Of a stretch of 47,514 nt of DNA, positions 15,709-24,276 are shown one piece after another. Position numbers and translations under genes: made by a program. The stretch lies in NCBI RefSeq assembly GCF_022808715.1, contig NZ_JAKZKX010000018.1, forward strand, positions 34,692-82,205, given 5' to 3'. The first letter of the stretch is position 1. Every line of letters begins with the position of its first letter. Source of the DNA: Fundidesulfovibrio agrisoli (lineage in GTDB: Bacteria; Desulfobacterota; Desulfovibrionia; Desulfovibrionales; Desulfovibrionaceae). Under the pieces are notes generated by a model that was not told the DNA's origin, ran no database searches, and worked only from the letters and a program-made list of their open reading frames with translations.

Positions 15709-16521
15709 TCATCCGGCCTTGACGGCGGTGACGAAGAACCCGGACGCGATGCGCTCCGCGCCGGGCTGGCGCTCCAACAGGCGGTCCAGGTGTTTGAGCG
15801 GGAAAAGGGTCAGCATGAGCCCCAGGGCCAGCAGGTCCCGAGCCTTGGCGTTGCCGAAGCTGAAGAGCAGCGAGAGCCACTCCACGGTCATCCAGAGCCA
15901 GCAGGACGTGGGGCCCGCCCCGATGGCGACTTCCACCTGCTCGAAATCCCTGAACAGCTCAAGCGCGCCGTTTCGCGTCCAGCGGTTGTAGTCCGAGGGG
16001 GCGGCGTGCAAGGGCTGGCCGAAGGGGATGAAGCAGCAGACGCGCCCGCCCGGCTTGAGCACCCGGCGCATCTGGGCCAGCACGGCCTGCGGGTTCGGCA
16101 CGTGTTCGAGCATGGCCAGGTTGAAGACACAGTCCACGGAGGCGTCCGGGAAGGGCAGGTCCGCCGCGTCGGCGCAGATGTCCACGCAGTCGAAGGGCGT
16201 GATGTCCACGTTGATGATGTCCGGGCGGCCGGGCAGGCCCAGGGGGCCGCTGCCAAGGTTGACCACGGTCATGGGCGGCGCGCTCTCGGCCAGGGCCTTC
16301 TCAAGCCCCTGGCGCATGGCGCGGGAGACCAGCACCGGCGAGAAGGCCTCCACCAGGAAGCGGTAGAGCCTGGGCCAGCGCTTGAGGAAGCCCTGGAGCC
16401 CGCCCGCGAGGCCGCCGCCCGCGCTCTTGGCGGTGGGCACCGCCTCCACGCAGTGGAAGACCCCATCCACGAGGGTGTAGGGCTTGGTCAGCAGGGAAAG
16501 GATGATCTCGTGCTTGGACAT
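15709..16521 (-). CDS. Class I SAM-dependent methyltransferase (Methyltransf_11-like)
   Basis: A 270-residue protein with a methyltransferase core at about residues 80-185: VVNLGSGPLGLPG (motif I, with the GSG turn), IINVDITPFDCVDICADAADLPFPDASVD, FNLAMLEHVPNP and RVLKPGGRVCCFIPFG. The C-terminal 70 residues are hydrophobic (about 195-235) and may rest on the membrane. The ATG at 16521 was chosen because MSKHEIIL begins the conserved part and the preceding residues are shadow sequence; the ribosome binding site is weak. It lies 132 bp downstream of the GT-C gene and overlaps or abuts the next methyltransferase. Substrate unknown. Confidence 0.82.
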   Translation of the reverse strand: MSKHEIILSLLTKPYTLVDGVFHCVEAVPTAKSAGGGLAGGLQGFLKRWPRLYRFLVEAFSPVLVSRAMRQGLEKALAESAPPMTVVNLGSGPLGLPGRPDIINVDITPFDCVDICADAADLPFPDASVDCVFNLAMLEHVPNPQAVLAQMRRVLKPGGRVCCFIPFGQPLHAAPSDYNRWTRNGALELFRDFEQVEVAIGAGPTSCWLWMTVEWLSLLFSFGNAKARDLLALGLMLTLFPLKHLDRLLERQPGAERIASGFFVTAVKAG

Positions 16522-16653
16522 ATGGGGTTGCGTGTCCTGGAGGGTTCCTGTCGGAAGCTCGCCGCTTCTACTCCAAGGCCAAGGCGACCGCAAGGGCGGC
16601 GCTTCCGCCTGAATTCCGGCTCAATCCCTGTTCTAGCCCGGTCCAAGCCCGGT

Positions 16654-19278
16654 TCAATCGACGAAACGCAGGGCCGCCTGGCGCGCTCCCGCTGGCACCG
16701 GCACCGCCACCACCCCGGCGGGGCCGGGCTCGGGGCGCGCGGCCCTGCCGTCCACCTCGGCCGCCCAGCGGTGGTGCCAGGGCAGAGCGAAGAGCACCCG
16801 CCCTTGCGGGCCGGGCTCCAGCTCCGCGAAGGCGGCCATGGCTCCCACGCTCGCCCGCTTGACCAGCGGAGCCCCGGCCAGGGGCATGGGTCTGGCCTCG
16901 GCCTTGAGCAGGCGCACCGTGCCGCCCGCCTTGGCTGGGTTGAGTTCGTAATCAACATGCTCCCCGCCCTCGTAGGGCACGCGCAGCACCGTGGCGCCAG
17001 GCCCGGCCAGGAAGGAGCGCCGCGCAGGGCCGCCCGTGAGCACCACGTCAGCGGGGCCGTCCGACTCGATCTCCAGGCGCAGCTCCACGGGGCCTCCGCC
17101 GGGGTTCTCCAGCAGCCGCCCGGCGTTGGGCAGGGGGCGCAGGCGTATCAGGCCGCGCAGGGCCGCCTGGGCCGTCCAGGGCGTGTACGGCACGAAGAAG
17201 GCCTGCCCGCCGTAGCCCGGATACAGGAAGGCGGCGGGTTCGTTCTCCACGCCTCCGATCCCGGGGGCGTCCAAACGCTTCAAACCGTAGGGGCCGAGGG
17301 CGTTCTCGCGGAACTCGCCGTCCTGCCGGGCGTAGACGTACTTCACCCCCCAGAGGGTCAGGGCCAGCGGCCCCACGTGGTGCACGAACGCCGCCGGGGA
17401 TGAGGCGTGGCGCAGGCTGCCCGCCAACGCCGCCGTGGGGTACGGCAGGAGCGTGCCGCCGGACTTGGCGAACAGGTCCAGGGTGATCGGGTAGAAGCGG
17501 GTCGCCTGGTATTGCAGCACCTGGAAGCCCTGCTCCGGGTCGCGCCGGGCCAGATCGCCCAGGGCCAGTTCGGCCGAGGCCCGCCCAACGGGGGGAAGGG
17601 GCCGCCCCTCGCAGCGGTACACCCGGTAGACTTCGTCCTGGAAGAGCCCGATCTGGTCGCGCGGCAGCGACCCGCCCTCGTCGAACCAGGCCGCAAGCCG
17701 GTAGCCGGGCACCTCGGGCGCGGGCTCGCCCAGCTTGTCCGACACCAGCACCAGATATTCGGGCCTGCGCTCGGCCAGCAGTTCCAGGCGCGCGCCCACG
17801 GCCACCACGGCCCAGCGGAAGGGGTCCACCCGCAAAAACTGGGACACGGGCTGGCCCGTATCCCCCAGGGGCACGCCCACGCTTGCGCCGCCGGGCACGT
17901 TGCTCTCGATCCAGGCGTGGCAGAGCTGGCGGTTGGCGGGCGAGGTCGCGTAGCGCAGCGCCGCCAGGTCCGCGTTCGCCAAAGGTGCCAGGACCGCAAC
18001 AGCCAGCACGGCCGTCATGGCCCGACGGGCCGGGCCGCGCTCCCCGAGCCTTTCCCCGATCCTGGCCTGGACCCAGCCCAGCCCGCAGGCCAGCAGCAAA
18101 AGGCCCAAGGCCGAGGAGGTGTAATAGTAGTAGGTGATCTCCGCGAAGGTCCGCCCGGCGGCCACGGCCATGTAGCCCATCTGGAGCAGGCAGGCCGCCC
18201 AGAGCGCGGCCCAGGCCGACACCGCGAAGCGCGCACGGACCCAGAGCAGCCCCGCGCCGATCAGCGCGGCCGGGTAGGCCCACTTGAGGGCCGGGCCGAA
18301 AAACACGTCCAGGGTGAACAGATGGCGCAGAATCTGGCCGTAATAGCCGCCCTGCGCCGCCGCCTGGCCCCCCGTAGCCTGGGCCTGGGGCGCGTGCATC
18401 ACCTGCATGTAGCCGCCAAGCCAGCGCGCGATGTTGCCAAGCCCGAACAGTGGCAGGGGGTTGGCCACCAGAAAGGCCGCGGCGCAGGCCCCGGCCGCCT
18501 GGGCCAGCCAGGGCAGCATAGGCGCGCCCTCGCGCCGCGCCCGAACAAAGCCCAGCCAGAGCAGCACCCCGGCGAAGGGCACGCAAGTCAGCTTGATGGA
18601 GGCCGAGAGCCCGAGCAGGCCCCAGGCCGCCAGCAGGTTGCGCCGTCCTCCGTCACGGAAATGGTTCAGGGCGAAGTGCAGGCTCAACACGCCCATGAGC
18701 AGGGCCGCGCTGTCCGGCTTGAGCCGCGTCTCGAACCCGGTGAGGAAAGGGGTGAGCGCCAGCAGCCAGGCACCCCAGACCCCCGCCGGGCGGGAGACGT
18801 GGCGGGAGAGCAGCAGCCAGCCGGCCAGGGGCAGCCACATGGTGAAGGCCAGCAGCTGGTACACGGCGAAGGCCTTGTAGGCGCGCGTAAGCTCCCTGGG
18901 GTAGAGCAGGTAGAGGGAGGGGTCCTCGAAGCGGGTGATGAGGCCCAGGCGGTCCAGCGCGGCCATGACAGGGCGCGCAACGTGCAGCACCGGCCCGCCC
19001 ACGCCGAACAGGTAGGAGAAGCGGTCCTCGTGCAGGGTGGAGTAGCCCAGGGCCGCGCGCAGCCCGATGACGCCGTCGTCCTCGAAGGTGTTGACGCGCA
19101 GGGGCTTGGAGGTGTTGAGCGGGTAGCCCTCGGGGTCGGCCGCGCCGCGCAGGCCCGAGATGGCCGCGAGCTGGACGATCAGCAGCAGGAGCACGGCCAG
19201 TAGCGCCGCCGCCGGCGGCCGAACGGCCCCGCCCCCCTGGTCCGGGCCGCTCCCGGGAGGACGGCGGCCTGTCGTCAT
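16654..19278 (-). CDS. Large polytopic GT-C type glycosyltransferase-like membrane protein
   Basis: An 874-residue protein. The first membrane helix (about 24-42) is followed by a loop with NTFEDDGV (EDD at 66-68), the acidic pair typical of the first loop of GT-C enzymes such as the PMT/ArnT group. About ten more hydrophobic segments reach residue 435. The C-terminal half (about 440-874) is soluble, with a PLWxRW-like end typical of large YfhO/PMT-type enzymes (LPWHHRWAAEVDG). It would transfer a sugar from a lipid-phosphate donor on the outer face of the inner membrane. The ATG at 19278 follows GAGGGG. It heads the glycan cluster and lies only 25 bp after the ABC permease stop, so it may also be read from the transporter promoter. 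Acceptor unknown. Confidence 0.75.
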   Translation of the reverse strand: MTTGRRPPGSGPDQGGGAVRPPAAALLAVLLLLIVQLAAISGLRGAADPEGYPLNTSKPLRVNTFEDDGVIGLRAALGYSTLHEDRFSYLFGVGGPVLHVARPVMAALDRLGLITRFEDPSLYLLYPRELTRAYKAFAVYQLLAFTMWLPLAGWLLLSRHVSRPAGVWGAWLLALTPFLTGFETRLKPDSAALLMGVLSLHFALNHFRDGGRRNLLAAWGLLGLSASIKLTCVPFAGVLLWLGFVRARREGAPMLPWLAQAAGACAAAFLVANPLPLFGLGNIARWLGGYMQVMHAPQAQATGGQAAAQGGYYGQILRHLFTLDVFFGPALKWAYPAALIGAGLLWVRARFAVSAWAALWAACLLQMGYMAVAAGRTFAEITYYYYTSSALGLLLLACGLGWVQARIGERLGERGPARRAMTAVLAVAVLAPLANADLAALRYATSPANRQLCHAWIESNVPGGASVGVPLGDTGQPVSQFLRVDPFRWAVVAVGARLELLAERRPEYLVLVSDKLGEPAPEVPGYRLAAWFDEGGSLPRDQIGLFQDEVYRVYRCEGRPLPPVGRASAELALGDLARRDPEQGFQVLQYQATRFYPITLDLFAKSGGTLLPYPTAALAGSLRHASSPAAFVHHVGPLALTLWGVKYVYARQDGEFRENALGPYGLKRLDAPGIGGVENEPAAFLYPGYGGQAFFVPYTPWTAQAALRGLIRLRPLPNAGRLLENPGGGPVELRLEIESDGPADVVLTGGPARRSFLAGPGATVLRVPYEGGEHVDYELNPAKAGGTVRLLKAEARPMPLAGAPLVKRASVGAMAAFAELEPGPQGRVLFALPWHHRWAAEVDGRAARPEPGPAGVVAVPVPAGARQAALRFVD

Positions 19279-19303
19279 GCTTTCCCCTCGGTGCGCCGCG
19301 CCC

Positions 19304-19999
19304 CTAACGCCCACGGGCCTGGTAGCGGTTTATCTTGCCCTCCAGCCTGCGGGAGAAGGCCGTGAGCACGTAGCAGATCAGAAAATACATGGCCGCGATG
19401 GCGATGAAGATCTCCGAGGGGGCGTTCATGGTCCTGTTGTTGATCTGCGTGGCGGCCTTGGTCAGCTCGGTCACGCCGATGATGAAGCCCAGGGAGGTGT
19501 CCTTGGTGAGGGAGACGAACTGGTTCACGAAGGACGGGATCATGTTGAACAGCGCCTGCGGCAGGATCACGTAGATCATGGCCTGCGTGTGGGAGAGGCC
19601 CGAGCCGCGCGCGGCCTCCATCTGCCCCTTGGGCAGCGAGAGCACGCCCGCGCGCACGATCTCGGCGATGTAGGCGCTGGTGAACACGATCAGGGCGATC
19701 ATGGCCGCCTGCTCGCCCGGCAGGCTCTTGCCCAGGACCACCGGCGCCAGGAAATAGAACCAGAAGATGACCATGAGCAGCGGCGTGCCCCGGATGATCT
19801 CGATGTAGATGAGCGCGGGCACGCGCAGCCACGCCTTCTTGGAGAGGCGGAAAACGCCCACAAGCAGGCCCAGCCAGAACGCGCCGAAGATGCCCACCAG
19901 GGCCATGACGATGGAGAGGGCCAGGCCGCCCAGGGGCCCCTTGGGGTAGGCCCCCAGGAGCAGGTAGCTCATGTTGTTCCAGACTACGTCCCAGTGCAT
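19304..19999 (-). CDS. Polar amino-acid ABC transporter permease (HisMQ family)
   Basis: A 231-residue inner-membrane permease with about five membrane segments. It has the family EAA loop, GQMEAARGSGLSHTQAMIYV, followed by ILPQALFNMIPSFVNQFVSLTKDTSL, and the IRGTPLL motif (about 69-75). It pairs with the permease immediately upstream (3 bp gap) to form the channel for a polar amino acid, probably glutamate/glutamine-like. The ATG at 19999 has GGGAAGG upstream. It is the last gene of the transporter operon. Confidence 0.93.
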   Translation of the reverse strand: MHWDVVWNNMSYLLLGAYPKGPLGGLALSIVMALVGIFGAFWLGLLVGVFRLSKKAWLRVPALIYIEIIRGTPLLMVIFWFYFLAPVVLGKSLPGEQAAMIALIVFTSAYIAEIVRAGVLSLPKGQMEAARGSGLSHTQAMIYVILPQALFNMIPSFVNQFVSLTKDTSLGFIIGVTELTKAATQINNRTMNAPSEIFIAIAAMYFLICYVLTAFSRRLEGKINRYQARGR

Positions 20000-20002
20000 G
20001 GC

Positions 20003-20701
20003 TTACCTTCCCAGGCGCAGCACGCGCACGTTGTAGATCTGGATTGCGCCCGAAACCAGCAGCGAGATGCTCAGGTAGATGAGCGTGGCCGCGGTGAAGG
20101 CCTCGAAGCCGTGGAACGTCTGGGACTCGATCTGGCGGGCCATGTAGGTCAGGTCCATGACGCCGATGGTCATCACCAGGGAGGAGTTCTTGATGAGGTT
20201 CAGGAACTGCGAGATCAGGGGCGGAATGATGATCCTGAAGGCCTGGGGCAGGATGACGTAGCCCATGGCCTGCAGGAAGGAGAGCCCGCAGGCCCGCGAG
20301 GCCTCGAGCTGCGTCTTGGGGATGGCGTAGATGCCTGAGCGGAGGTCCTCCGCGATGAAGGCGGCGGTGTACACCGTGAGCGAGATGACGCCCGCGGCGA
20401 ACTCGAAATCCTGGGCGTAGAGCCACTTGTTCCAGGACACGGGCAGCACCGCGGCGGAACCGAAATACCAGAAGAATATCTGCACGAGCAGCGGCGTGTT
20501 CCTGAAGAATTCCGTGAAGGAGGCGCTGAGCCATTCCAGCGCCTTGACCTTGGTCAGGCGCATGACGCAGACGATGGTGCCCAGCGTCAGTGAGAGGGCG
20601 ATGGACAGCGCGGAAATCTTGAGGGTGGTCACAAGGCCATCGGCGAGCATGACGCCGTACTCCCCGCTCACCACGAGACCCCAGTCGAATTGATACGCCA
20701 A
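20003..20701 (-). CDS. Polar amino-acid ABC transporter permease (HisMQ family)
   Basis: A 232-residue permease with about five membrane segments, FFRNTPLLVQIFFWYFG (about 64-80) and the EAA loop QLEASRACGLSFLQAMGYVI (about 131-150). The start is TTG at 20701, supported by AGGAG 7 bases upstream; no ATG is better placed. It sits 104 bp downstream of the binding-protein gene, and the gap holds a strong hairpin that may reduce expression of the two permeases relative to the binding protein. It shares the fold but not close identity with the next permease. Confidence 0.93.
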   Translation of the reverse strand: MAYQFDWGLVVSGEYGVMLADGLVTTLKISALSIALSLTLGTIVCVMRLTKVKALEWLSASFTEFFRNTPLLVQIFFWYFGSAAVLPVSWNKWLYAQDFEFAAGVISLTVYTAAFIAEDLRSGIYAIPKTQLEASRACGLSFLQAMGYVILPQAFRIIIPPLISQFLNLIKNSSLVMTIGVMDLTYMARQIESQTFHGFEAFTAATLIYLSISLLVSGAIQIYNVRVLRLGR

Positions 20702-20766
20702 CGTGCTGCTCCTGTCGGGGTTTTGGGCCCCGGTCCCGCACGGAGGCGTCGCCTCGCGCGGGGAAA

Positions 20767-20792
20767 GCCGGAGGGGACAGGGCCCCTCCGGC
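20767..20792 (-). promoter_or_regulatory. Intercistronic hairpin between binding-protein and permease genes
   Basis: A perfect 10-bp stem (20767-20776 with 20783-20792, loop 6). On the - strand it is followed by TTTCCCC, too short a T run for full termination. Such hairpins commonly stabilise the binding-protein mRNA or cause partial termination in amino-acid transporter operons. Confidence 0.5.
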
Positions 20793-20805
20793 GGTCACGC
20801 TTCTG

Positions 20806-21621
20806 CTAGGGCCAGAGTTCCATGGTCCAGGTCAGGGGGATGTAGTACTTGGTGTCCTTGCCGAACCACTTGTTGTAGATCTGCTGGTACTTGCCCTCGG
20901 TCCAGAGGTCCATCAGGGCGAAGTTGATGGCGTCGCGCAGCTTGGACTCGTTCTCGACGATGCCCAGGCCGTAAGGCTCGGCGGAAATGGCCTCGCCGAC
21001 CACGGCGAAGTCGTCGGGCTTGTCGTCCTTGTTGCGCAGGCCGTGCAGGATGGCTTCGTCGGTGGTCACGGCCTCGACCTTGCCCTGCTTGAGGGCCAGG
21101 AAGGCCTCGGGGTAGGTCTCGAAGGAGATGATGGTGGCCTGGGGCTGGGCGGCCTTGGCGTTCTTCTCGGAGGTGGAGCCCTTGGCGGAGCCGATCTTCT
21201 TGCCGGCCAGGTCCTTGATGGACTTGATGCCGCCGTCCTTCTTCACCAGAAGCTTCTGGTCGGTGGAGAAGTAGGTGATGGAGTAGTCGATGGTCTTGTC
21301 GCGCTCGCGGGAGTGGGTCATGGTGGCGGCCACCACGTCGATCTCGCCCTGGCTGAGCATGGGGATGCGGGTGGAGGAGGTGACGGGCTTGATCTCGAGC
21401 TTCACGCCCATCTTCTCGGCGATGGCGGCCATCAGGTCGATCTCGAAGCCCACGATCTGCTTGCTGGCCTCGTCGACATAGCCGAAGGGAGGCTGGGAGT
21501 CCTTCACGCCGGCAACCAGGACGCCCTTCTTCTTGATGTCCTCGAACTTGTTGGCCAGCGCCGGAAGCGCAGACAAGGCCAGGACCAGGATGGCCGTAAC
21601 AGCCACGGCAAAACGCTTCAT
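20806..21621 (-). CDS. Polar amino-acid ABC transporter periplasmic binding protein
   Basis: A 271-residue exported protein. The signal peptide (MKRFAVAV..., cleavage likely after ALA near residue 23) precedes a SBP_bac_3 domain: GVLVAGVKDSQPPFGYVDE (about 33-51), GFEIDLMAAIAEKMG (about 58-72), DVVAATMTHSRERDKTIDYS (about 94-113) and the C-terminal LWTEGKYQQIYNKWFG. It would bind an acidic or polar amino acid in the periplasm and hand it to the two permeases downstream. The TRERxKxxDFS-like block is canonical (here SRERDKTIDYS). The ATG at 21621 follows GAGGAGG. It lies 30 bp after the ATPase gene. Confidence 0.94.
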   Translation of the reverse strand: MKRFAVAVTAILVLALSALPALANKFEDIKKKGVLVAGVKDSQPPFGYVDEASKQIVGFEIDLMAAIAEKMGVKLEIKPVTSSTRIPMLSQGEIDVVAATMTHSRERDKTIDYSITYFSTDQKLLVKKDGGIKSIKDLAGKKIGSAKGSTSEKNAKAAQPQATIISFETYPEAFLALKQGKVEAVTTDEAILHGLRNKDDKPDDFAVVGEAISAEPYGLGIVENESKLRDAINFALMDLWTEGKYQQIYNKWFGKDTKYYIPLTWTMELWP

Positions 21622-21651
21622 CGTCGAACCTCCTCGCGGTTGCAGGTTGGG

Positions 21652-22380
<729 letters not shown>

Positions 22381-22426
22381 CAGCTTGGTTCCTCCGGCAA
22401 AAATAAACACGATCGACAAACTCGGC

Positions 22427-22454
22427 AGACTACCCGGAAATCCCGCCATGTCAA
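22427..22454 (-). promoter_or_regulatory. Candidate sigma-70 promoter of the amino-acid transporter operon
   Basis: On the - strand TTGACA (22454-22449) and TAGTCT (22432-22427) are spaced by 16 bases, about 50 bases upstream of the ATPase start. The -35 is a consensus match in an intergenic gap. Confidence 0.5.
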
Positions 22455-22477
22455 GGCTGGCCTTCCCTCCGGGACTT

Positions 22478-23296
22478 TCAGCGCCCCTCCGGGGAGGCGC
22501 ACAGCCCCATCTCCGCCTCCGGGCAGCCCAGGCGCAGCAGCACATCCCCCCGCGCCTCCCCGGCGCGGTCCGCCCCCGGCGCCGCGCCCGAGAGCACCAA
22601 CCCCACATGGGCGCAAATGGTGGCCAGCACTGACCTTACGGCCCCTTCCGGCCCGGCGCATACCATCCGCGCCGCGCCTGGGGCTTCGGCCACCACCGCC
22701 TGCATTCTTTCGCCAAGATGCAGGGAGTAGCGCAGCACGCCGCCCTCCTTCAGCGGAGCCAGGGAATCGTAGGAATACCGCATGCCCGCCAGTTCATCGC
22801 GGCCAAGCGCGCCCAGGGCCTTGAGCGGGCAGCCCACGAACCGTGGGAAGGCCCGCTCCAGGGCTTCCACCAGCCTGCGTACGGCCCGGCCCTCCCCCCG
22901 GGGGCCGAGCACCGCGTCCAGCTCCTTGCGGCGGGCCTCCTCCTGGCGGGAGTACTCTTCCAGCACGAGGCTGAACTGCTCCATGGTCAAGGCCCTCTGG
23001 GTCAGCAGGGCCTCGCCCAGGTGCACCTGATGCACGTGCTGGCGGAAAAGAAGATCGTCCATGTCCGCGCGCGTGACGAAGCCCTCGGCCACGGCCAGCT
23101 CGCCGAAATTCAGGTCGGCCGCGCGCTGCGCCGCCAGGATGGAGCGCACCTGATCCGGGGTGAGCAGGCCCGCCTCCTCGGCCAGGTCGCCCAGCCTGCG
23201 GTTGGCCTCCATCTGCAGGGCGACGGCCTGGTCGAGCTGGCCTTGCGTCACCAGCCCCTGCTTGAGCAGGTAATGCCCCAGGAACAATCGCCTCAT
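22478..23296 (-). CDS. Protein with four tandem 29-residue MshEN-like repeats
   Basis: A 272-residue soluble protein of unknown function. Residues 6-34, 35-63, 64-92 and 93-121 are four repeats of exactly 29 residues with the pattern (L/F)G..L...G.(V/L)T...(L/V)..(L/V)...Q. This is the spacing of the MshEN domain (24-residue motifs with 5-residue linkers), found at the N-terminus of type II secretion/type IV pilus ATPases, where it binds c-di-GMP. The second repeat keeps R-L-G (34-36), G43 and Q57, the key positions. Residues 122-272 have no clear match; a CheC/CheX-like fold is only a guess. There is no ATPase domain. The start overlaps the stop of the TPR gene as ATGA, so the two are coupled and probably act together. 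Confidence 0.75.
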   Translation of the reverse strand: MRRLFLGHYLLKQGLVTQGQLDQAVALQMEANRRLGDLAEEAGLLTPDQVRSILAAQRAADLNFGELAVAEGFVTRADMDDLLFRQHVHQVHLGEALLTQRALTMEQFSLVLEEYSRQEEARRKELDAVLGPRGEGRAVRRLVEALERAFPRFVGCPLKALGALGRDELAGMRYSYDSLAPLKEGGVLRYSLHLGERMQAVVAEAPGAARMVCAGPEGAVRSVLATICAHVGLVLSGAAPGADRAGEARGDVLLRLGCPEAEMGLCASPEGR

Positions 23297-24120
23297 TCCC
23301 CACCCCTTTTGGCGGCCCCGGCCTCGAAGCTGGGGAGCTCCAGGCTGGTGGCGGCGATGGTTTCCAGGGATTTCTCCCGGATGTAGTCCACGAACAGCCG
23401 GGCTTCCGGAAAATCCCGCTGGCGTTTGAGGGCCTCATCCAGCATGCGCCTGGCGGCCCGGAGCCGCCCCGCCTCGTAGAGGGTCCTGGCCAGGTTGTAG
23501 TAGAGGTTCTGGTCTTCGCGGCTCAGGCGCAGGGCCTTGCAGTAGTGGATCATGGCCTGCCGGTGCATGCCCGCCTTGCGCAGCTTGATGCCGAACTCGT
23601 TGAAGAGGTGCTTGTGCTCGGGGGCGGTGGCGCCCGAGAGGCGGGAGATGCGCCGGAACACCAGAAGCGCGCCTTCCTTCTCGCCCCGGTCCAGGTAGGT
23701 CAGGCCCAGGCCGAAGCTGGCGCGCACGTGGTGTTCGTCCAGGCGCAGGGCGTTCTTGAACTCGAACTCGGCGGAAAACAGCGCCCCGTCCTGGCGCAGG
23801 CTCTCGGCCTGGTCCACCGTCTTCTCCAGGGAGGCCAGGGCCGGGAGCATGTGCTCCAGGTAGATGTCGGGCGCGGGGATGAAGGATTTGAACAGCTTCT
23901 CCTTGTCGATGACGCGCTTGCGCCCCAGGGGGACATACTGCTGGGAGAGGGGCTGGCAGACAATCTCGCCCGTGGGGGACTCCTCCACGTAGACGTACAC
24001 CGTCTGCTTCACCCGGCGTTTGGTGGCGCCGAAGCCCACCACGGTCACGCTCACGGTGGAAAATACGCCCTTGATGGCCTGCCCGGACTGCTGGTGGGTA
24101 TCGAAGGTCATCGTGACCAT
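23293..24120 (-). CDS. TPR repeat protein
   Basis: A 275-residue soluble protein. The first 90 residues are a beta-rich region without a family I know (GVFSTVSVTVVGFG, KQTVYVYVEE, QQYVPLGRKRVIDKEKLFKSF). Residues about 100-240 form tetratricopeptide-type helical pairs, clearest at GALFSAEFEFKNALRLDEHH, ASFGLGLTYLDRGEKEGALL, MIHYCKALRLSREDQNLYYN and LARTLYEAGRLRAARRML. TPR arrays mediate protein-protein contacts. The ATG at 24120 has no good ribosome binding site; ATG at 24111 is equally possible. It is the first gene of a coupled pair with the MshEN-like repeat protein, and is divergent from the MacAB-like operon. Confidence 0.8.
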   Translation of the reverse strand: MVTMTFDTHQQSGQAIKGVFSTVSVTVVGFGATKRRVKQTVYVYVEESPTGEIVCQPLSQQYVPLGRKRVIDKEKLFKSFIPAPDIYLEHMLPALASLEKTVDQAESLRQDGALFSAEFEFKNALRLDEHHVRASFGLGLTYLDRGEKEGALLVFRRISRLSGATAPEHKHLFNEFGIKLRKAGMHRQAMIHYCKALRLSREDQNLYYNLARTLYEAGRLRAARRMLDEALKRQRDFPEARLFVDYIREKSLETIAATSLELPSFEAGAAKRGGE

Positions 24121-24276
24121 TGTCTAGCAAATTACCCATCAGCCGTCCACGCACGCATGCGGGCTGCCGATCCGGACCTGCCGCCCCGGGCGAGGCGAAC
24201 CGGCTGTCCGAGAACGTTTGCGCCTGACCGAAATTGCTGATGACCCCGGAGCTTCGATGGGCTAAAGACCGCAGCC

